Numbered from the stretch's first letter, positions 1 to 8,305 are shown. The stretch is 64,000 bases of DNA from Pseudoalteromonas citrea (GCF_000238375.3 NZ_AHBZ03000012.1:62001-126000); one strand, 5' to 3'. A program made the numbers and translations. Notes: generated by a model not told the origin, from the letters alone.

Positions 1-20
1 AATCCGCACCATCACTAGCT

Positions 21-49
21 TTGCTGGCGATAGAAAAGTATTCTAAGAT
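21..49 (+). promoter_or_regulatory. Probable sigma-70 promoter of ssrA
   Basis: A -35-like TTGCTG (21-26) and a -10-like TAAGAT (44-49) are separated by exactly 17 bases. Transcription would start near 56-57, a few bases before the mature tmRNA 5' end, leaving a short leader for processing. Seen directly; function is inferred from position and spacing. Confidence 0.6.
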
Positions 50-69
50 TTATGTCTTATGACTGAATC

Positions 70-426
70 GGGGCTGATTAGGATTCGACGGGATTCCAGA
101 AGCCTAAGGTGCATGTCGAGGTGCGGCTGGCCTCGTAAAAAAGCCGCAATTAATGTAATCGCAAACGACGATAACTACTCTCTAGCGGCCTAATAGCCCG
201 CTAGCACTCCTCCATGAAATTCTTGTGGTTCTGGTTCTGGAGTGTCACCCCACACAAGATCGCTACGGAAACCCTGGCCGGGGTTGAAGGGCTAAAACTA
301 AGCGGCCTCGCCTTTACTTATCGTGTACGTCCGAGATTTAAAGGTTAACCAAAAGACGATACTAAACATGTAGGACCGAAGGTCGACGCTTTCCGGACGG
401 GGGTTCAAATCCCCCCAGCTCCACCA
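70..426 (+). ncRNA. ssrA: Transfer-messenger RNA (tmRNA)
   Basis: tmRNA rescues ribosomes stalled on broken messages, acting first as alanyl-tRNA and then as a short mRNA that adds a degradation tag. The acceptor stem pairs GGGGCTG (70-76) with CAGCTCC (416-422), followed by A and CCA (424-426), and the T-arm GGTTCAAATCC lies just upstream. The tag reading frame starts at GCA 161 and encodes ANDDNYSLAA, ending at TAA 191-193 with a second stop TAG directly after. The tag ends in LAA, as expected for ClpXP recognition, and is close to the gammaproteobacterial ANDENYALAA type. One-piece tmRNA of normal length. Confidence 0.97.
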
Positions 427-482
427 CTTTAAAGTGTTATAAAACAGCCTGTTAGAGAGGAATCTTTAACAGGCTTTTTTGT
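426..482 (+). repeat. 57-bp direct repeat, copy 1 (ssrA 3' end and terminator)
   Basis: This stretch, from the last base of ssrA through the terminator T-run, matches 4047-4103 at 55 of 57 positions by eye (differences at 437 and 460). The 3' end of ssrA is a classic integration site for islands, so the two copies are probably attL- and attR-like ends. Confidence 0.85.
446..480 (+). terminator. Rho-independent terminator of ssrA
   Basis: Perfect 9-bp stem AGCCTGTTA (446-454) with TAACAGGCT (467-475), a 12-nt loop and a run of T to 480. An almost identical copy exists at 4067-4101. Confidence 0.9.
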
Positions 483-659
483 GTCTAGCTTTAAATTTAT
501 AAGTAAGTTGTGAAGCAACTAATCTGGCCCCTTTATACTTTTTAACTTTTTGAAGATTAGCCAGAGCTAAATCTTTTTAATGGGGTCAATGACTTTGACA
601 CCTTTTGTTGTATGTAATATGTATAGATAAAAAGACCTGACTCCCTCGCCTCTAGGGCA

Positions 660-2297
660 TTACATAAGCTGCTTCTTAATCTTTGGCATAATTCGCCTGC
701 TCACTGGTACGGTAGCACCTGTACTCAGTATCAAATTTCCCCCACCTGATGGTAGCTTTTGAAGCGACTGAATAAATTGCTTATTTACAATGTATGAGCG
801 ATGTATACGCAAAAACGTTACGGGCAACTTTTCTTCCATAATAGTCAACGTCTCGTTATGTAACACACTACGTTCATCTAATAGGCTTATCTCCACATAA
901 TCTCTCGCCCCCTTCACAAAACAAATACTGTCACATGACACCCACTCTTCTTTGCCCATCAGGTTTAGCTTTATCTTTGACGGTGTCTGCTGTTCATTAC
1001 GTTCATCTAATACTCGTTGCAGCTGCTCAGCTCTTTTCTGTGCAAGCTGTTTTTGAGACTGCTGGTTTTTATATTCAATTGAATGTTGAATAAAGAAGAA
1101 CACTAAAAGCACAGCTACAAAACAATAAAAATAAAGATCAAGAAATTGATTAGGATTAACGGCAATTACGAAAAAGAATGCCAAAAACGCGCAAGCATGC
1201 TTCATCGCATTATCATGCACCTTAAGTGCTTGATAAGCAGAAATACAAAAGCTTATCCCTGCAGGGATTTGAAGGGCGAAAACTGTTTTTTCCTCTATCG
1301 TGTTACCTAAATAAATAAATGCAAACGTTAATAACATTGAAAGAGAAAAGTAAGCCCAGCGATGACTTTTCACAAAGCTATCTATGATATATAACAGTAA
1401 GCACATCCCACTCAACATACCTAGCAATAAAATAACAACCAAACGAACGTCATGATAAGGGTATTCGTATGCTATTAATCCTCTAGACACTTCAACCAAT
1501 AATTGAAGAACCACTAACAATGAAAATACAGGAAGCCAAAAAGTACTACGCCTTGGATTCGAGCCTTGTAAAACTAACTGACTTGAAAAAACTAAGCCTA
1601 TGACCAAAATACCTAGCGATAACAAAGTAGGTAAGTAATTACGAAGCACAATATTTTGAGGAGAGCCATAATACGTGATTATCGCAAATGGAATTGAGGT
1701 GCTGATATCGTAAACTTTATGATGAGATGACAGTTTAATAACTAACTCATTCTGGCGCTTCTTCAGTAGTCCTTTTGGTATATAAATAACAAAGTCCATC
1801 ACTCCAACCTTTTCACCTTCAGGTTGAGCCGAGGGATAACCATTTCGGCCTATTAATTCGCCATTAAAGTAAAACTCAGCTGCCGCTTGAGCAGAAAAAA
1901 ATAACCCAATTGGTTTATCGAGCAGCTCAGAGACGTGTAAATCGAACGTAGAGCCAATCCAAGTTAACTTGTTACCTAGCTTAACGTCACCCAACGGCAT
2001 TTTATTGCAACTCTGGAGAAAAAACGTATCGGAAGACAGCGCTGCATTTTCATCATAGCAAACCCTAACCTCCTGAATAAAATACTTATTAAATTCACCC
2101 GCAGCAAGGTTTGTAGAGAACACCATGCTAAAGCTGACTAATAAAAACACATACAATAGCTTAGCCTTTACCACAATGTCATGTAAGACGGTGCAAGAAT
2201 ATACCCTGATAGATTTTGCCGCCATTTGCAGAAGAAACGCCACCGCTTGCATATAAGCGCTAGAAAAATAAGAAGTAATTGGTAATGTCCTTATCAA
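660..2297 (-). CDS. Membrane-anchored LytTR-family transcription regulator
   Basis: One-piece membrane sensor-regulator. An N-terminal hydrophobic segment (about residues 46-66) looks like a signal anchor. A soluble, presumably periplasmic domain follows (about 68-215), then seven hydrophobic helices (about 223-408), a glutamine-rich coiled coil (about 410-440) and a C-terminal LytTR DNA-binding domain (about 443-545, with the conserved pattern CDSICFVKGARDYVEI and FLRIHRSYIVN). There is no receiver or kinase domain, so signal and DNA contact are on one chain held at the membrane. It is divergent from the beta-lactamase-like gene, only 30 bp away if the longest frame is used; an internal Met (residue 16 or 25) is a plausible true start, and none has a good ribosome site. 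It probably regulates its neighbour (inference). It lies inside the repeat-bracketed segment. Confidence 0.8.
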   Translation of the reverse strand: MIRTLPITSYFSSAYMQAVAFLLQMAAKSIRVYSCTVLHDIVVKAKLLYVFLLVSFSMVFSTNLAAGEFNKYFIQEVRVCYDENAALSSDTFFLQSCNKMPLGDVKLGNKLTWIGSTFDLHVSELLDKPIGLFFSAQAAAEFYFNGELIGRNGYPSAQPEGEKVGVMDFVIYIPKGLLKKRQNELVIKLSSHHKVYDISTSIPFAIITYYGSPQNIVLRNYLPTLLSLGILVIGLVFSSQLVLQGSNPRRSTFWLPVFSLLVVLQLLVEVSRGLIAYEYPYHDVRLVVILLLGMLSGMCLLLYIIDSFVKSHRWAYFSLSMLLTFAFIYLGNTIEEKTVFALQIPAGISFCISAYQALKVHDNAMKHACAFLAFFFVIAVNPNQFLDLYFYCFVAVLLVFFFIQHSIEYKNQQSQKQLAQKRAEQLQRVLDERNEQQTPSKIKLNLMGKEEWVSCDSICFVKGARDYVEISLLDERSVLHNETLTIMEEKLPVTFLRIHRSYIVNKQFIQSLQKLPSGGGNLILSTGATVPVSRRIMPKIKKQLM

Positions 2298-2327
2298 TTA
2301 ATAAATTGTTTTAAAGGGCTCATTTTT

Positions 2328-3884
2328 ATGAACTATATCAAAAAATCTGTTTACACAGGTATCGTTTTATCGCAGTTAGTGTTTGCCCCACTCAGTCTAA
2401 GTGCACCGTTAACGCCAAAACAAATAGGTGCACTTGTTGAAAAAGCAAAAGACGAACTTAATGTGCCGGGGGTAGCATTGGCAGTTGTAAAAAGTGGTGA
2501 AGTGGTCCATGCAAAAGGCTATGGCGTTCAATCTATTGAAAACAATACACCAGTAACCACCGATACCCTATTTCAGGTTGCGTCAATTTCAAAATCATTT
2601 GTAACTGCGGCATTGGCAAAGCTCGTAGATGAAAATAAACTCAGCTGGGATGACAAGGTCATCGATTACCTTCCGCAGTTTCAAATGTATGATCCTTGGG
2701 TGACAAGAGAGTTTACTATTCGCGACTTGTTAACTCACCGCTCTGGTTTGCCGCTGGGTGCTGGGGACTTATTACAATGGCCTGATGCAGATGCACACGC
2801 AACGCCTGATGAAATCATCTCAGCATTAAAATATTTAAAACCAACCAGTTCATTTCGCTCCGAATATGCCTACAACAATTTAATGTACACTGTCGCCGAA
2901 GAGGTTATACGTGTGATAACCAAGATGCCTTGGGACCAATATGTCGAAAAAGCATTAATTGCACCACTGAAAATGACTCACTGTGTAGCAAACCCGACTC
3001 GAATTAAAATACCAAGTAAGCGTGCAAAACCGCATATGGAAGTCGACGGCAAGCTCAAAACCACTTTTTTCAAAGATGATGAGCTAATTAATTGTGACAT
3101 AGCGGGTATGGCAAAGTGGGCGCAGCTATTTCTTAGCAAAGGTAAACTACCAGATGGACAAGACTTGTTATCCGAAAAGCAACACGCAGAAATGTGGAAG
3201 CCAGTTACTTTAAAAAAAGTCTCTTATATTGACCAAAAATACGCACAGACGCATTTTCAAGCATATGGATTAGGCTGGAATTTGATGGACTTTCATGGCC
3301 ACTTGCATGTCTCTCATGGCGGCGCGGTACAAGGCATGACCTCCCATATCGCATTTTTACCTGAAAAAGATGTTGCTGTTATTGCGCTTACAAATCAATG
3401 GTCACGAGCAGCACAAGGTCTAACCGCTACCATCCTAGAGCACTATATTGAATCAGAACCCACAAATTACATTGACGTATACATAGAGGGTAACAAACGA
3501 TATGAAGCCTACAAAAAACAGCAAAAGAAAACGGAAAAACCTCTGCACCTGAGTACAACAAAACCGCCTATGGCGCTTAATCAATATGCCGGTACTTACC
3601 AAGATAACTGGTATGGCACAGTTGATGTCACAGTAATAGGCTCTGAGCTTAATATTAAGTTTTCTCGCGGTAATGCTTTAACTGGTAAGCTTGCTCACAT
3701 CGAGGGCAACCGATTTGTTGCAAAATGGTATGACCGAACCCTCAATGCAGATGCATTTGTTAATTTTGACGTCGACTTCGAAGGTAAGATTATCGGATTC
3801 AAAATGAAAGCAGTAAGTCGTAGCACTGACTTTTCTTATAACTTTCATGATTTAAACCTAAAAAAGGTGAACGTTCAGGAGTAA
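2328..3884 (+). CDS. Serine beta-lactamase-family hydrolase (class C / AmpH-like) with DUF3471
   Basis: Exported serine hydrolase of the beta-lactamase / DD-peptidase fold. An N-terminal signal peptide ends near residue 26 (LSLSA). The catalytic tetrad S86-I-S-K89, the YxN motif Y182-N-N184 and the HGG triad H330-G-G332 are in the right order and spacing. The C-terminal 110 residues (PMALNQYAGTYQDNWYG onward) look like a DUF3471 beta-barrel, common in esterase or peptidase members of this family rather than in clinical beta-lactamases. The substrate cannot be read from sequence; a cell-wall peptide, D-amino-acid peptide or ester is as likely as a beta-lactam. AAAGGG lies about 9 bases before the start. 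The gene is divergent from the LytTR regulator and within the ssrA-repeat segment. Confidence 0.88.
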   Translation: MNYIKKSVYTGIVLSQLVFAPLSLSAPLTPKQIGALVEKAKDELNVPGVALAVVKSGEVVHAKGYGVQSIENNTPVTTDTLFQVASISKSFVTAALAKLVDENKLSWDDKVIDYLPQFQMYDPWVTREFTIRDLLTHRSGLPLGAGDLLQWPDADAHATPDEIISALKYLKPTSSFRSEYAYNNLMYTVAEEVIRVITKMPWDQYVEKALIAPLKMTHCVANPTRIKIPSKRAKPHMEVDGKLKTTFFKDDELINCDIAGMAKWAQLFLSKGKLPDGQDLLSEKQHAEMWKPVTLKKVSYIDQKYAQTHFQAYGLGWNLMDFHGHLHVSHGGAVQGMTSHIAFLPEKDVAVIALTNQWSRAAQGLTATILEHYIESEPTNYIDVYIEGNKRYEAYKKQQKKTEKPLHLSTTKPPMALNQYAGTYQDNWYGTVDVTVIGSELNIKFSRGNALTGKLAHIEGNRFVAKWYDRTLNADAFVNFDVDFEGKIIGFKMKAVSRSTDFSYNFHDLNLKKVNVQE

Positions 3885-4046
3885 ATAAAAGATTAACGTA
3901 CTCTATGTTGCATCTAATTTACTTTCAACCAAATGCAGGCTACGTCACATCCTTATTTACCCCAAAAACATAGGAAAAAATAAATCATTCAAAATCAAAC
4001 AGCTAAACATGTGACTTAACTGACTTTCAAAGCTCCCAGCTAAAAA

Positions 4047-4103
4047 ACTTTAAAGTGCTATAAAACAGCCTGTTAGAGAGAAATCTTTAACAGGCTTTTT
4101 TGT
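4047..4103 (+). repeat. 57-bp direct repeat, copy 2 (displaced ssrA 3' end, attR-like)
   Basis: Matches 426-482 at 55 of 57 bases, including the complete terminator hairpin (AGCCTGTTA ... TAACAGGCT, T-run). Weaker similarity continues upstream to about 4026, where TTCAAA...CCCAGCT resembles the tmRNA T-arm and acceptor strand (TTCAAAT...CCCAGCT at 404-420), but the CCACCA end has become A-rich. This is what a decayed, displaced ssrA 3' end would look like. No integrase gene lies between the copies. Confidence 0.8.
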
Positions 4104-4251
4104 ATCCGCTATTTCTATTACAAATCACAATATTCTAAGCTTAATCAACCCACACCTCCCCTCTAAAGTTAGGATGATACATATAATCGAGTTCAGCAAT
4201 TCAGGTATCTCTCAATGTCAATTTTGAATGCATTGAAACATAAACCTAAAA

Positions 4252-4334
4252 GAGGAGGCGGGCGGCAATAAACCGCCGAAAATTTCAACTACGGGCAAGC
4301 TTTTGGCAAACACCTCCTCACCTTTATTGCCGCC
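4252..4334 (+). other. Crossing inverted repeats (possible pseudoknot RNA element)
   Basis: Two inverted repeats interlock. GAGGAGG (4252-4258) pairs with CCTCCTC (4313-4319), and the perfect 12-mer GGCGGCAATAAA (4261-4272) pairs with TTTATTGCCGCC (4323-4334). The order A-B-A'-B' is that of an H-type pseudoknot. The B segment can instead fold on itself (GGCGG 4261-4265 with CCGCC 4273-4277), giving two exclusive folds. It lies about 190 bases upstream of the gene at 4520. It matches no riboswitch family that I can recall with confidence. Confidence 0.45.
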
Positions 4335-4519
4335 ATAAAGTCATTCAAGTAAACCATTTATCCGTGTTGTTATCATATTTAATTAAATCAGATAGTTAGT
4401 TTTTTATGCGACTACAATTTAAAGGGGTACACGTAATTTTACATTAAAATAACAAAAGGTGTACAACTGGAACGGCTATTGCTTATTAAAATAGAGATAA
4501 GTCAATTTAAGGATATGAA

Positions 4520-4972
4520 ATGATTAACCCTATCGGCATTACAAATTACCAGTCAGTCTCTGCGACACAATCAAGTCAATATGTGCAAAAGCATACTGCA
4601 TCTGAGATGAGCGATAACCACGCTGAGTCTGCTAATTCATTGAGTTTCCCTGATAGAACACATGACTTCACACACATGACACTTGAAGAGCAATCTAAAG
4701 CGGCTAAAGACCTTTATGAACAAGGGGTTATTTCAATGGGCGAGCATGCTTTCATGACTGGGAAATATGGTTTAATCGAGCATGATGGCCAATTGGGTGG
4801 AACAACGCTTGCGCAAGCAAAGAGTGAAAAAATCAATGTGATTGACACCATGAAAGACAACCTTGCCGCCGTTAAAAGTCAGGCTGGTGGCGATTCTGAA
4901 GTGGTAAAAAACTATCATTCCCTGATACGAAAGCTAGAAGTATATCAATTTGGATTGAATGCGAGCGCTTAA
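4520..4972 (+). CDS. Small soluble protein of unknown function (150 aa)
   Basis: Not recognised. There is no signal peptide and no hydrophobic helix. The N-terminal 50 residues are rich in Ser, Gln, Thr and His and look disordered. The rest appears alpha-helical (LEEQSKAAKDLYEQGVISM, KINVIDTMKDNLAAVK, NYHSLIRKLEVYQFGLN). AAGGA at 4509-4513 sits 6 bases before the ATG, a good ribosome site, which supports a real gene. The opening (MINPIGITNYQSVSATQ) resembles the unstructured starts of some flagellar or secretion accessory proteins, but this is only an impression. Confidence 0.65.
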   Translation: MINPIGITNYQSVSATQSSQYVQKHTASEMSDNHAESANSLSFPDRTHDFTHMTLEEQSKAAKDLYEQGVISMGEHAFMTGKYGLIEHDGQLGGTTLAQAKSEKINVIDTMKDNLAAVKSQAGGDSEVVKNYHSLIRKLEVYQFGLNASA

Positions 4973-5009
4973 CTGCTCACATTCAATTTTCCGCTTTTAA
5001 AAAGCCATG

Positions 5010-5529
5010 TTAACGAATAAATAAACGATCACTTTCCTGATTGTAAGGAAAGTTAATCGAAGTCTCGTTATAAGTCGCATTACCGCTCGTAAAGTCTGCC
5101 ATAGGGTTTTTCCAATAATTTATCCACCCAATGACCGTATTGCCTGAATCTTTAACTGGCTCCGAGGTTTCTAATTTTAGTGTTGTGCCATTGATTTGAA
5201 AGCGTCGCGACGAAGGTTGAGCATAGCCATATTCAAGGGTTAATGCATAAAACTGACCGCCATGATCCTGGTTTGTAGAAAAAGCGTTTTGGTCAACGTA
5301 ATCCCATTTTCGGTACAGTGCAGAATAAACACCGCGGATCTCCAAATAAGTAATTTTTGGTGCCGGCGCAAGTGGCACAATTTCACTATCTTGATCCAAT
5401 GACTCTACATACAGCTGATAATTAGCATGATTTTCCCTTATCTCATGTTTTAGTAAATCAACATATTCTTGAAGTTCATAATCATGTTGCAAATTTTCTA
5501 TGGTTTGTAAATTTTGGATGGGTGATGAG
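5010..5529 (-). pseudogene. Remnant of a gene truncated by the IS110-type element
   Basis: The reading frame ending at 5010 runs back (rightwards) into the insertion-sequence inverted repeat at 5530. The apparent Met start at 5600 lies inside the mobile element, so only about 173 C-terminal residues of the original protein remain. They contain a hydrophilic helical part and a beta-rich part (YLEIRGVYSALYRKWDYVD, FYALTLEYGYAQPSSRRFQ, INGTTLKLETSEPVK). No known family recognised. The missing 5' part is not on the far side of the element, where the nuclease-like gene's stop codon lies only 8-10 bases beyond the inverted repeat. So the insertion was accompanied by a deletion or rearrangement. Confidence 0.6.
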
Positions 5530-5605
5530 ATGGACACTCCCAAATCGGCGTCAATGCGCCAAACTAAAGGTGTGTTTATAACGATAGTTAGTAGGAGCAT
5601 CCATC

Positions 5606-6643
5606 ATGAATAACGTTAGTATATTAAGCATCGATTTAGCAAAAAATGTATTTCAACTTCTTGGAATTAATAAACACGGAAACCCTTGTTTCTCAAAGCG
5701 GGTTTCTAGAGTAAAACTCCATGAAATAATCCTTAATTTACCGCCTTGTAAAGTCGTTATGGAAGCTTGTTCATCCTCTCACTACTGGGGCAGAGCATGC
5801 TTAAATTCTGGTCATCAAGTTAATTTAATTCCTGCACAACATGTTACCCCATTTGTACGTGGTAACAAAAATGATAAAAATGATTGTTTGGCAATATATG
5901 AAGCAAGTAGAAGGCCTAACATTCGCTTTGTTCCCATTAAAAGTGAACAGCAACAAGCTGTGCTTTGTCTACATAGAATACGAGAAAGGCTACTCAGTAC
6001 TCGTACTGCCTGTATAAATCAAACTCGAAGTTTACTCCTCGAATTTGGGTTTCACATTCCCAAAGCATACTCTGTATTCAAAAAGCATATCCATGAACTT
6101 TTATCACAAGATGTTCAACCTGTTATTCGCCTCATGTTGTTAGAAGTACAACAAGAGTTAGAAAACTATGATAAAAAAATTAAACTCATGGATACCTTGT
6201 TCCAACAAACTAATACCCACAACACCAGTGCAGAAATTATGCAATCAATTCCCGGGATTGGCCCTATCATTGCCTCCGCGTTCAGCGCCAGCATCGATAA
6301 AGGCCAAGCATTTAAAAGTGCGAAAGACTTTAGCGTCTGGCTTGGCCTTACGCCTAGGCAATATGCGTCTGGTGACACAAATCGTTTGGGCACAATTACT
6401 AAATGTGGAGATGGATACCTCAGAAAACAACTTATTCATGGTGCTCGAACGGTTGTGAACCACGCGCATAAAAAAGACGATGACCTGAACCTATGGGTCA
6501 CTGCCATCAAGCAAAGGCGTGGTGTGAATAAAGCTGCGGTTGCAATGGCGCATCGTCTGGCAAGATTAATGTGGATATTACTTCAAAAAAATGAATATTA
6601 CCGCCCCATACGTTCATGCAACCAGGTTCAAGATAATGCTTAA
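5606..6643 (+). CDS. IS110/IS1111-family DEDD transposase
   Basis: 345-aa recombinase of the IS110 family, which moves DNA with an RuvC-like DEDD domain plus a C-terminal domain carrying an essential serine. The acidic residues are visible as D10 (SIDLAKN), E53 (VMEACSS) and D90/D93 (KNDKND). The C-terminal Tnp_IS116/IS110/IS902 domain begins with IPGIGPIIASAF, and the catalytic serine is probably S255 (YASGDTNRLG). TAGGAG lies 8 bases before the ATG. Full length for the family, with no frameshift. Family members are guided by a small RNA from the element's non-coding end; here that would be the 3' tail. Confidence 0.95.
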   Translation: MNNVSILSIDLAKNVFQLLGINKHGNPCFSKRVSRVKLHEIILNLPPCKVVMEACSSSHYWGRACLNSGHQVNLIPAQHVTPFVRGNKNDKNDCLAIYEASRRPNIRFVPIKSEQQQAVLCLHRIRERLLSTRTACINQTRSLLLEFGFHIPKAYSVFKKHIHELLSQDVQPVIRLMLLEVQQELENYDKKIKLMDTLFQQTNTHNTSAEIMQSIPGIGPIIASAFSASIDKGQAFKSAKDFSVWLGLTPRQYASGDTNRLGTITKCGDGYLRKQLIHGARTVVNHAHKKDDDLNLWVTAIKQRRGVNKAAVAMAHRLARLMWILLQKNEYYRPIRSCNQVQDNA

Positions 6644-6995
6644 ACACCAAGTTAGATTGGCAGGCAGCTCGTAAATGACAAGGGTAACTTAACCCGCGTG
6701 GGTGTTGAGAGCACTTGCCAATCGCCTATCATTGTTCGCTACAGTTAGATGAAAAAAGGCCTAGCCTGCCTATACAAATCCCGGCAAAGGCACGGTATAT
6801 AAACCGCTTGGGTGTATTCAAATTAGGGTGTATAGGCTCGAAGCTCATTAGGGGCACTGAAATAACAGTTAAGCCCGGATATATGTCAGAGCAACGCTTT
6901 ATTGCAAATGGGTCAAACGTCAAACAGTGGCAGCGACGAAATGAAAAAACGAGGTAGTTTATTCTACCCCGCCAGAGTTATTTTGTTTGACACAC
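6644..6995 (+). ncRNA. Probable guide (seek/bridge) RNA region of the IS
   Basis: About 350 bases between the transposase stop and the right inverted repeat contain no credible gene (an 80-codon open frame at 6715 lacks a ribosome site). IS1111-type elements encode their guide RNA on this side. A structured start is visible: GATTGGCAGG (6655-6664) pairs with CTTGCCAATC (6714-6723) with one mismatch, enclosing a smaller GGGT/ACCC hairpin. The exact RNA ends and guide loops are not determined. Confidence 0.5.
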
Positions 6996-7015
6996 TGGGA
7001 GTGTCCATATATCAG

Positions 7016-8305
7016 TTAAAATTCACTCACCTTTTCTAAATTCTTTTTAATACAAAAATAAAGCTCTGAATTAAGAGACAAGTCTAACCCTGAAAACTCA
7101 CCTAAATCTGTAAGCTTTACTTCCTTTTGATTTTTTCTAAATGGCTTATTGAAAGCTTTAGCAATATGATCGGCCAATACATGATGAACTTCATCCGAAT
7201 ACTTGCTAATATACAGATTAAAAACATATACCACTTCATCAAGCTCATTTCTATTTCGTCTAATTTCAAAACTGACGGGCCAATACTTACCTTCTGAATA
7301 ATGCTTTCCTAGAGTGAAATATATGTTGTTCGCATGTAACTCAGTTAAAATATCGTTGCCAAACAACGTCGAAAGCTTATCTTCTAATTCATCAAATTCA
7401 TTTAAACCATGTAAATGCTCAAAAACAGAATAATGCTGCTGAGTGATAGCAAGTAGTTGTTGTTCTTCGTTATTAATTAAAGATATTTGGGGCAATATCT
7501 TGGTACAGTAGAAACTAGGTGTTATATCAAGAAGGCTAAAATTAGATGCATTAATTGTTATTTGATACTCTTCAAGCAGCCTCAGTGTCTCACAATGAAC
7601 TTGAGCGACTCTTTTGGTAATTTCGTCAAACTTATAATAGTATTTATCTCTTTTTTCTTCCCATTCACCAAAAATGTAATCATGAATATCTCTAAATTGC
7701 GTCTCAAGATAATTACTTACCCTACCCCTATTTGTAAGGTCGAGCAAAGCGTCACACAGCCAAGAATCATCTAGCTGAATATATCTCGGGTCAAATTCAT
7801 CTTTATGATCTTTTGATTCGCTGTCTGATAAAATAAACAGATGAGACCATCCCTTGTAATTAGCCTCCACCCAGTCAGCATATACACGAAGCTGGTTACT
7901 GTGAGCATAAGAGCCATCTTTACGTTCAATTGTAATAACTAATTTTTGAGTTGGGTCTATTAAAAATAAGTCTATAAACTTCTTTTTGCCGTTGTTATCG
8001 ATGCAGAGTTCTCTAACAATTTGAATGTTTAATAAAGCCGTTTGTGCCATATCAAATGCGCTAGGCATATTTTCAGCTTGAGAATCTTCCATACAAGAAT
8101 AAACCGCATTAATTAGCGTTCTTAAAAAATAATCGTTTTCTAAGTGCCCTTCTTTTGGATTGAGTAACCAAGCCAAAATGTCTGACTTTCGGTTTTCATC
8201 ATAGTTAATCGTTTCATGTATTGATGTTGATAAACATCGACTCTCCAGAGCCTGAAAGTCCTTGTCGGTGATAAGACTAAGTAGGTTTGTTATTATTTTG
8301 CTCAT
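7016..8305 (-). CDS. PD-(D/E)XK nuclease-superfamily protein (PDDEXK_4-like)
   Basis: 429-aa soluble protein with the core of the PDDEXK_4 family: a helical start with NYDENRKSDILAWLLNP, then E99, D112 (FIDLF) and E127-R-K129 (VITIERKDG), followed by the QLRVYADWV helix. D112, E127 and K129 fit the catalytic D...ExK pattern. The C-terminal 200 residues are not assignable but resemble the variable tail of this family. Members are often stand-alone genes in accessory or defence-rich regions; their substrates are mostly unknown. The stop codon lies 8 bases from the IS end, so the gene is complete, but any downstream partner may have been lost. Confidence 0.75.
   Translation of the reverse strand: MSKIITNLLSLITDKDFQALESRCLSTSIHETINYDENRKSDILAWLLNPKEGHLENDYFLRTLINAVYSCMEDSQAENMPSAFDMAQTALLNIQIVRELCIDNNGKKKFIDLFLIDPTQKLVITIERKDGSYAHSNQLRVYADWVEANYKGWSHLFILSDSESKDHKDEFDPRYIQLDDSWLCDALLDLTNRGRVSNYLETQFRDIHDYIFGEWEEKRDKYYYKFDEITKRVAQVHCETLRLLEEYQITINASNFSLLDITPSFYCTKILPQISLINNEEQQLLAITQQHYSVFEHLHGLNEFDELEDKLSTLFGNDILTELHANNIYFTLGKHYSEGKYWPVSFEIRRNRNELDEVVYVFNLYISKYSDEVHHVLADHIAKAFNKPFRKNQKEVKLTDLGEFSGLDLSLNSELYFCIKKNLEKVSEF

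Larger units (their letters stand above)
3885..4519. other. Intergenic region with island end and structured element
   Basis: 635 bases without a convincing gene. It holds the second ssrA 3'-end repeat with its terminator (4026-4103) and a block of crossing inverted repeats (4252-4334). The last 100 bases before 4520 are AT-rich and probably contain the promoter of the next gene. Confidence 0.7.
5530..7008 (+). mobile_element. IS110-family (IS1111-type) insertion sequence
   Basis: Perfect 13-bp inverted repeats ATGGACACTCCCA (5530-5542) and TGGGAGTGTCCAT (6996-7008) enclose one transposase gene and a long non-coding 3' region. Inverted repeats of about this length and a non-coding tail downstream of the transposase are typical of the IS1111 branch, whose true ends can lie a few bases outside the repeats. 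No target duplication is visible, as usual for this family. The element appears intact. Confidence 0.88.

Noticed and set aside
2328-3884. Acquired antibiotic-resistance beta-lactamase
   Set aside because: The DUF3471 tail and overall length fit peptidase/esterase members of the fold; resistance cannot be claimed from sequence.
4426-4464. Operator formed by GGTACAC and GTGTAC before the gene at 4520
   Set aside because: Only 6 bases match, with a 26-base gap; easily explained by chance in AT-rich DNA.
6715-6957. 80-codon open frame inside the IS tail
   Set aside because: No ribosome site, and it lies in the non-coding 3' region where IS1111-type elements encode their guide RNA.
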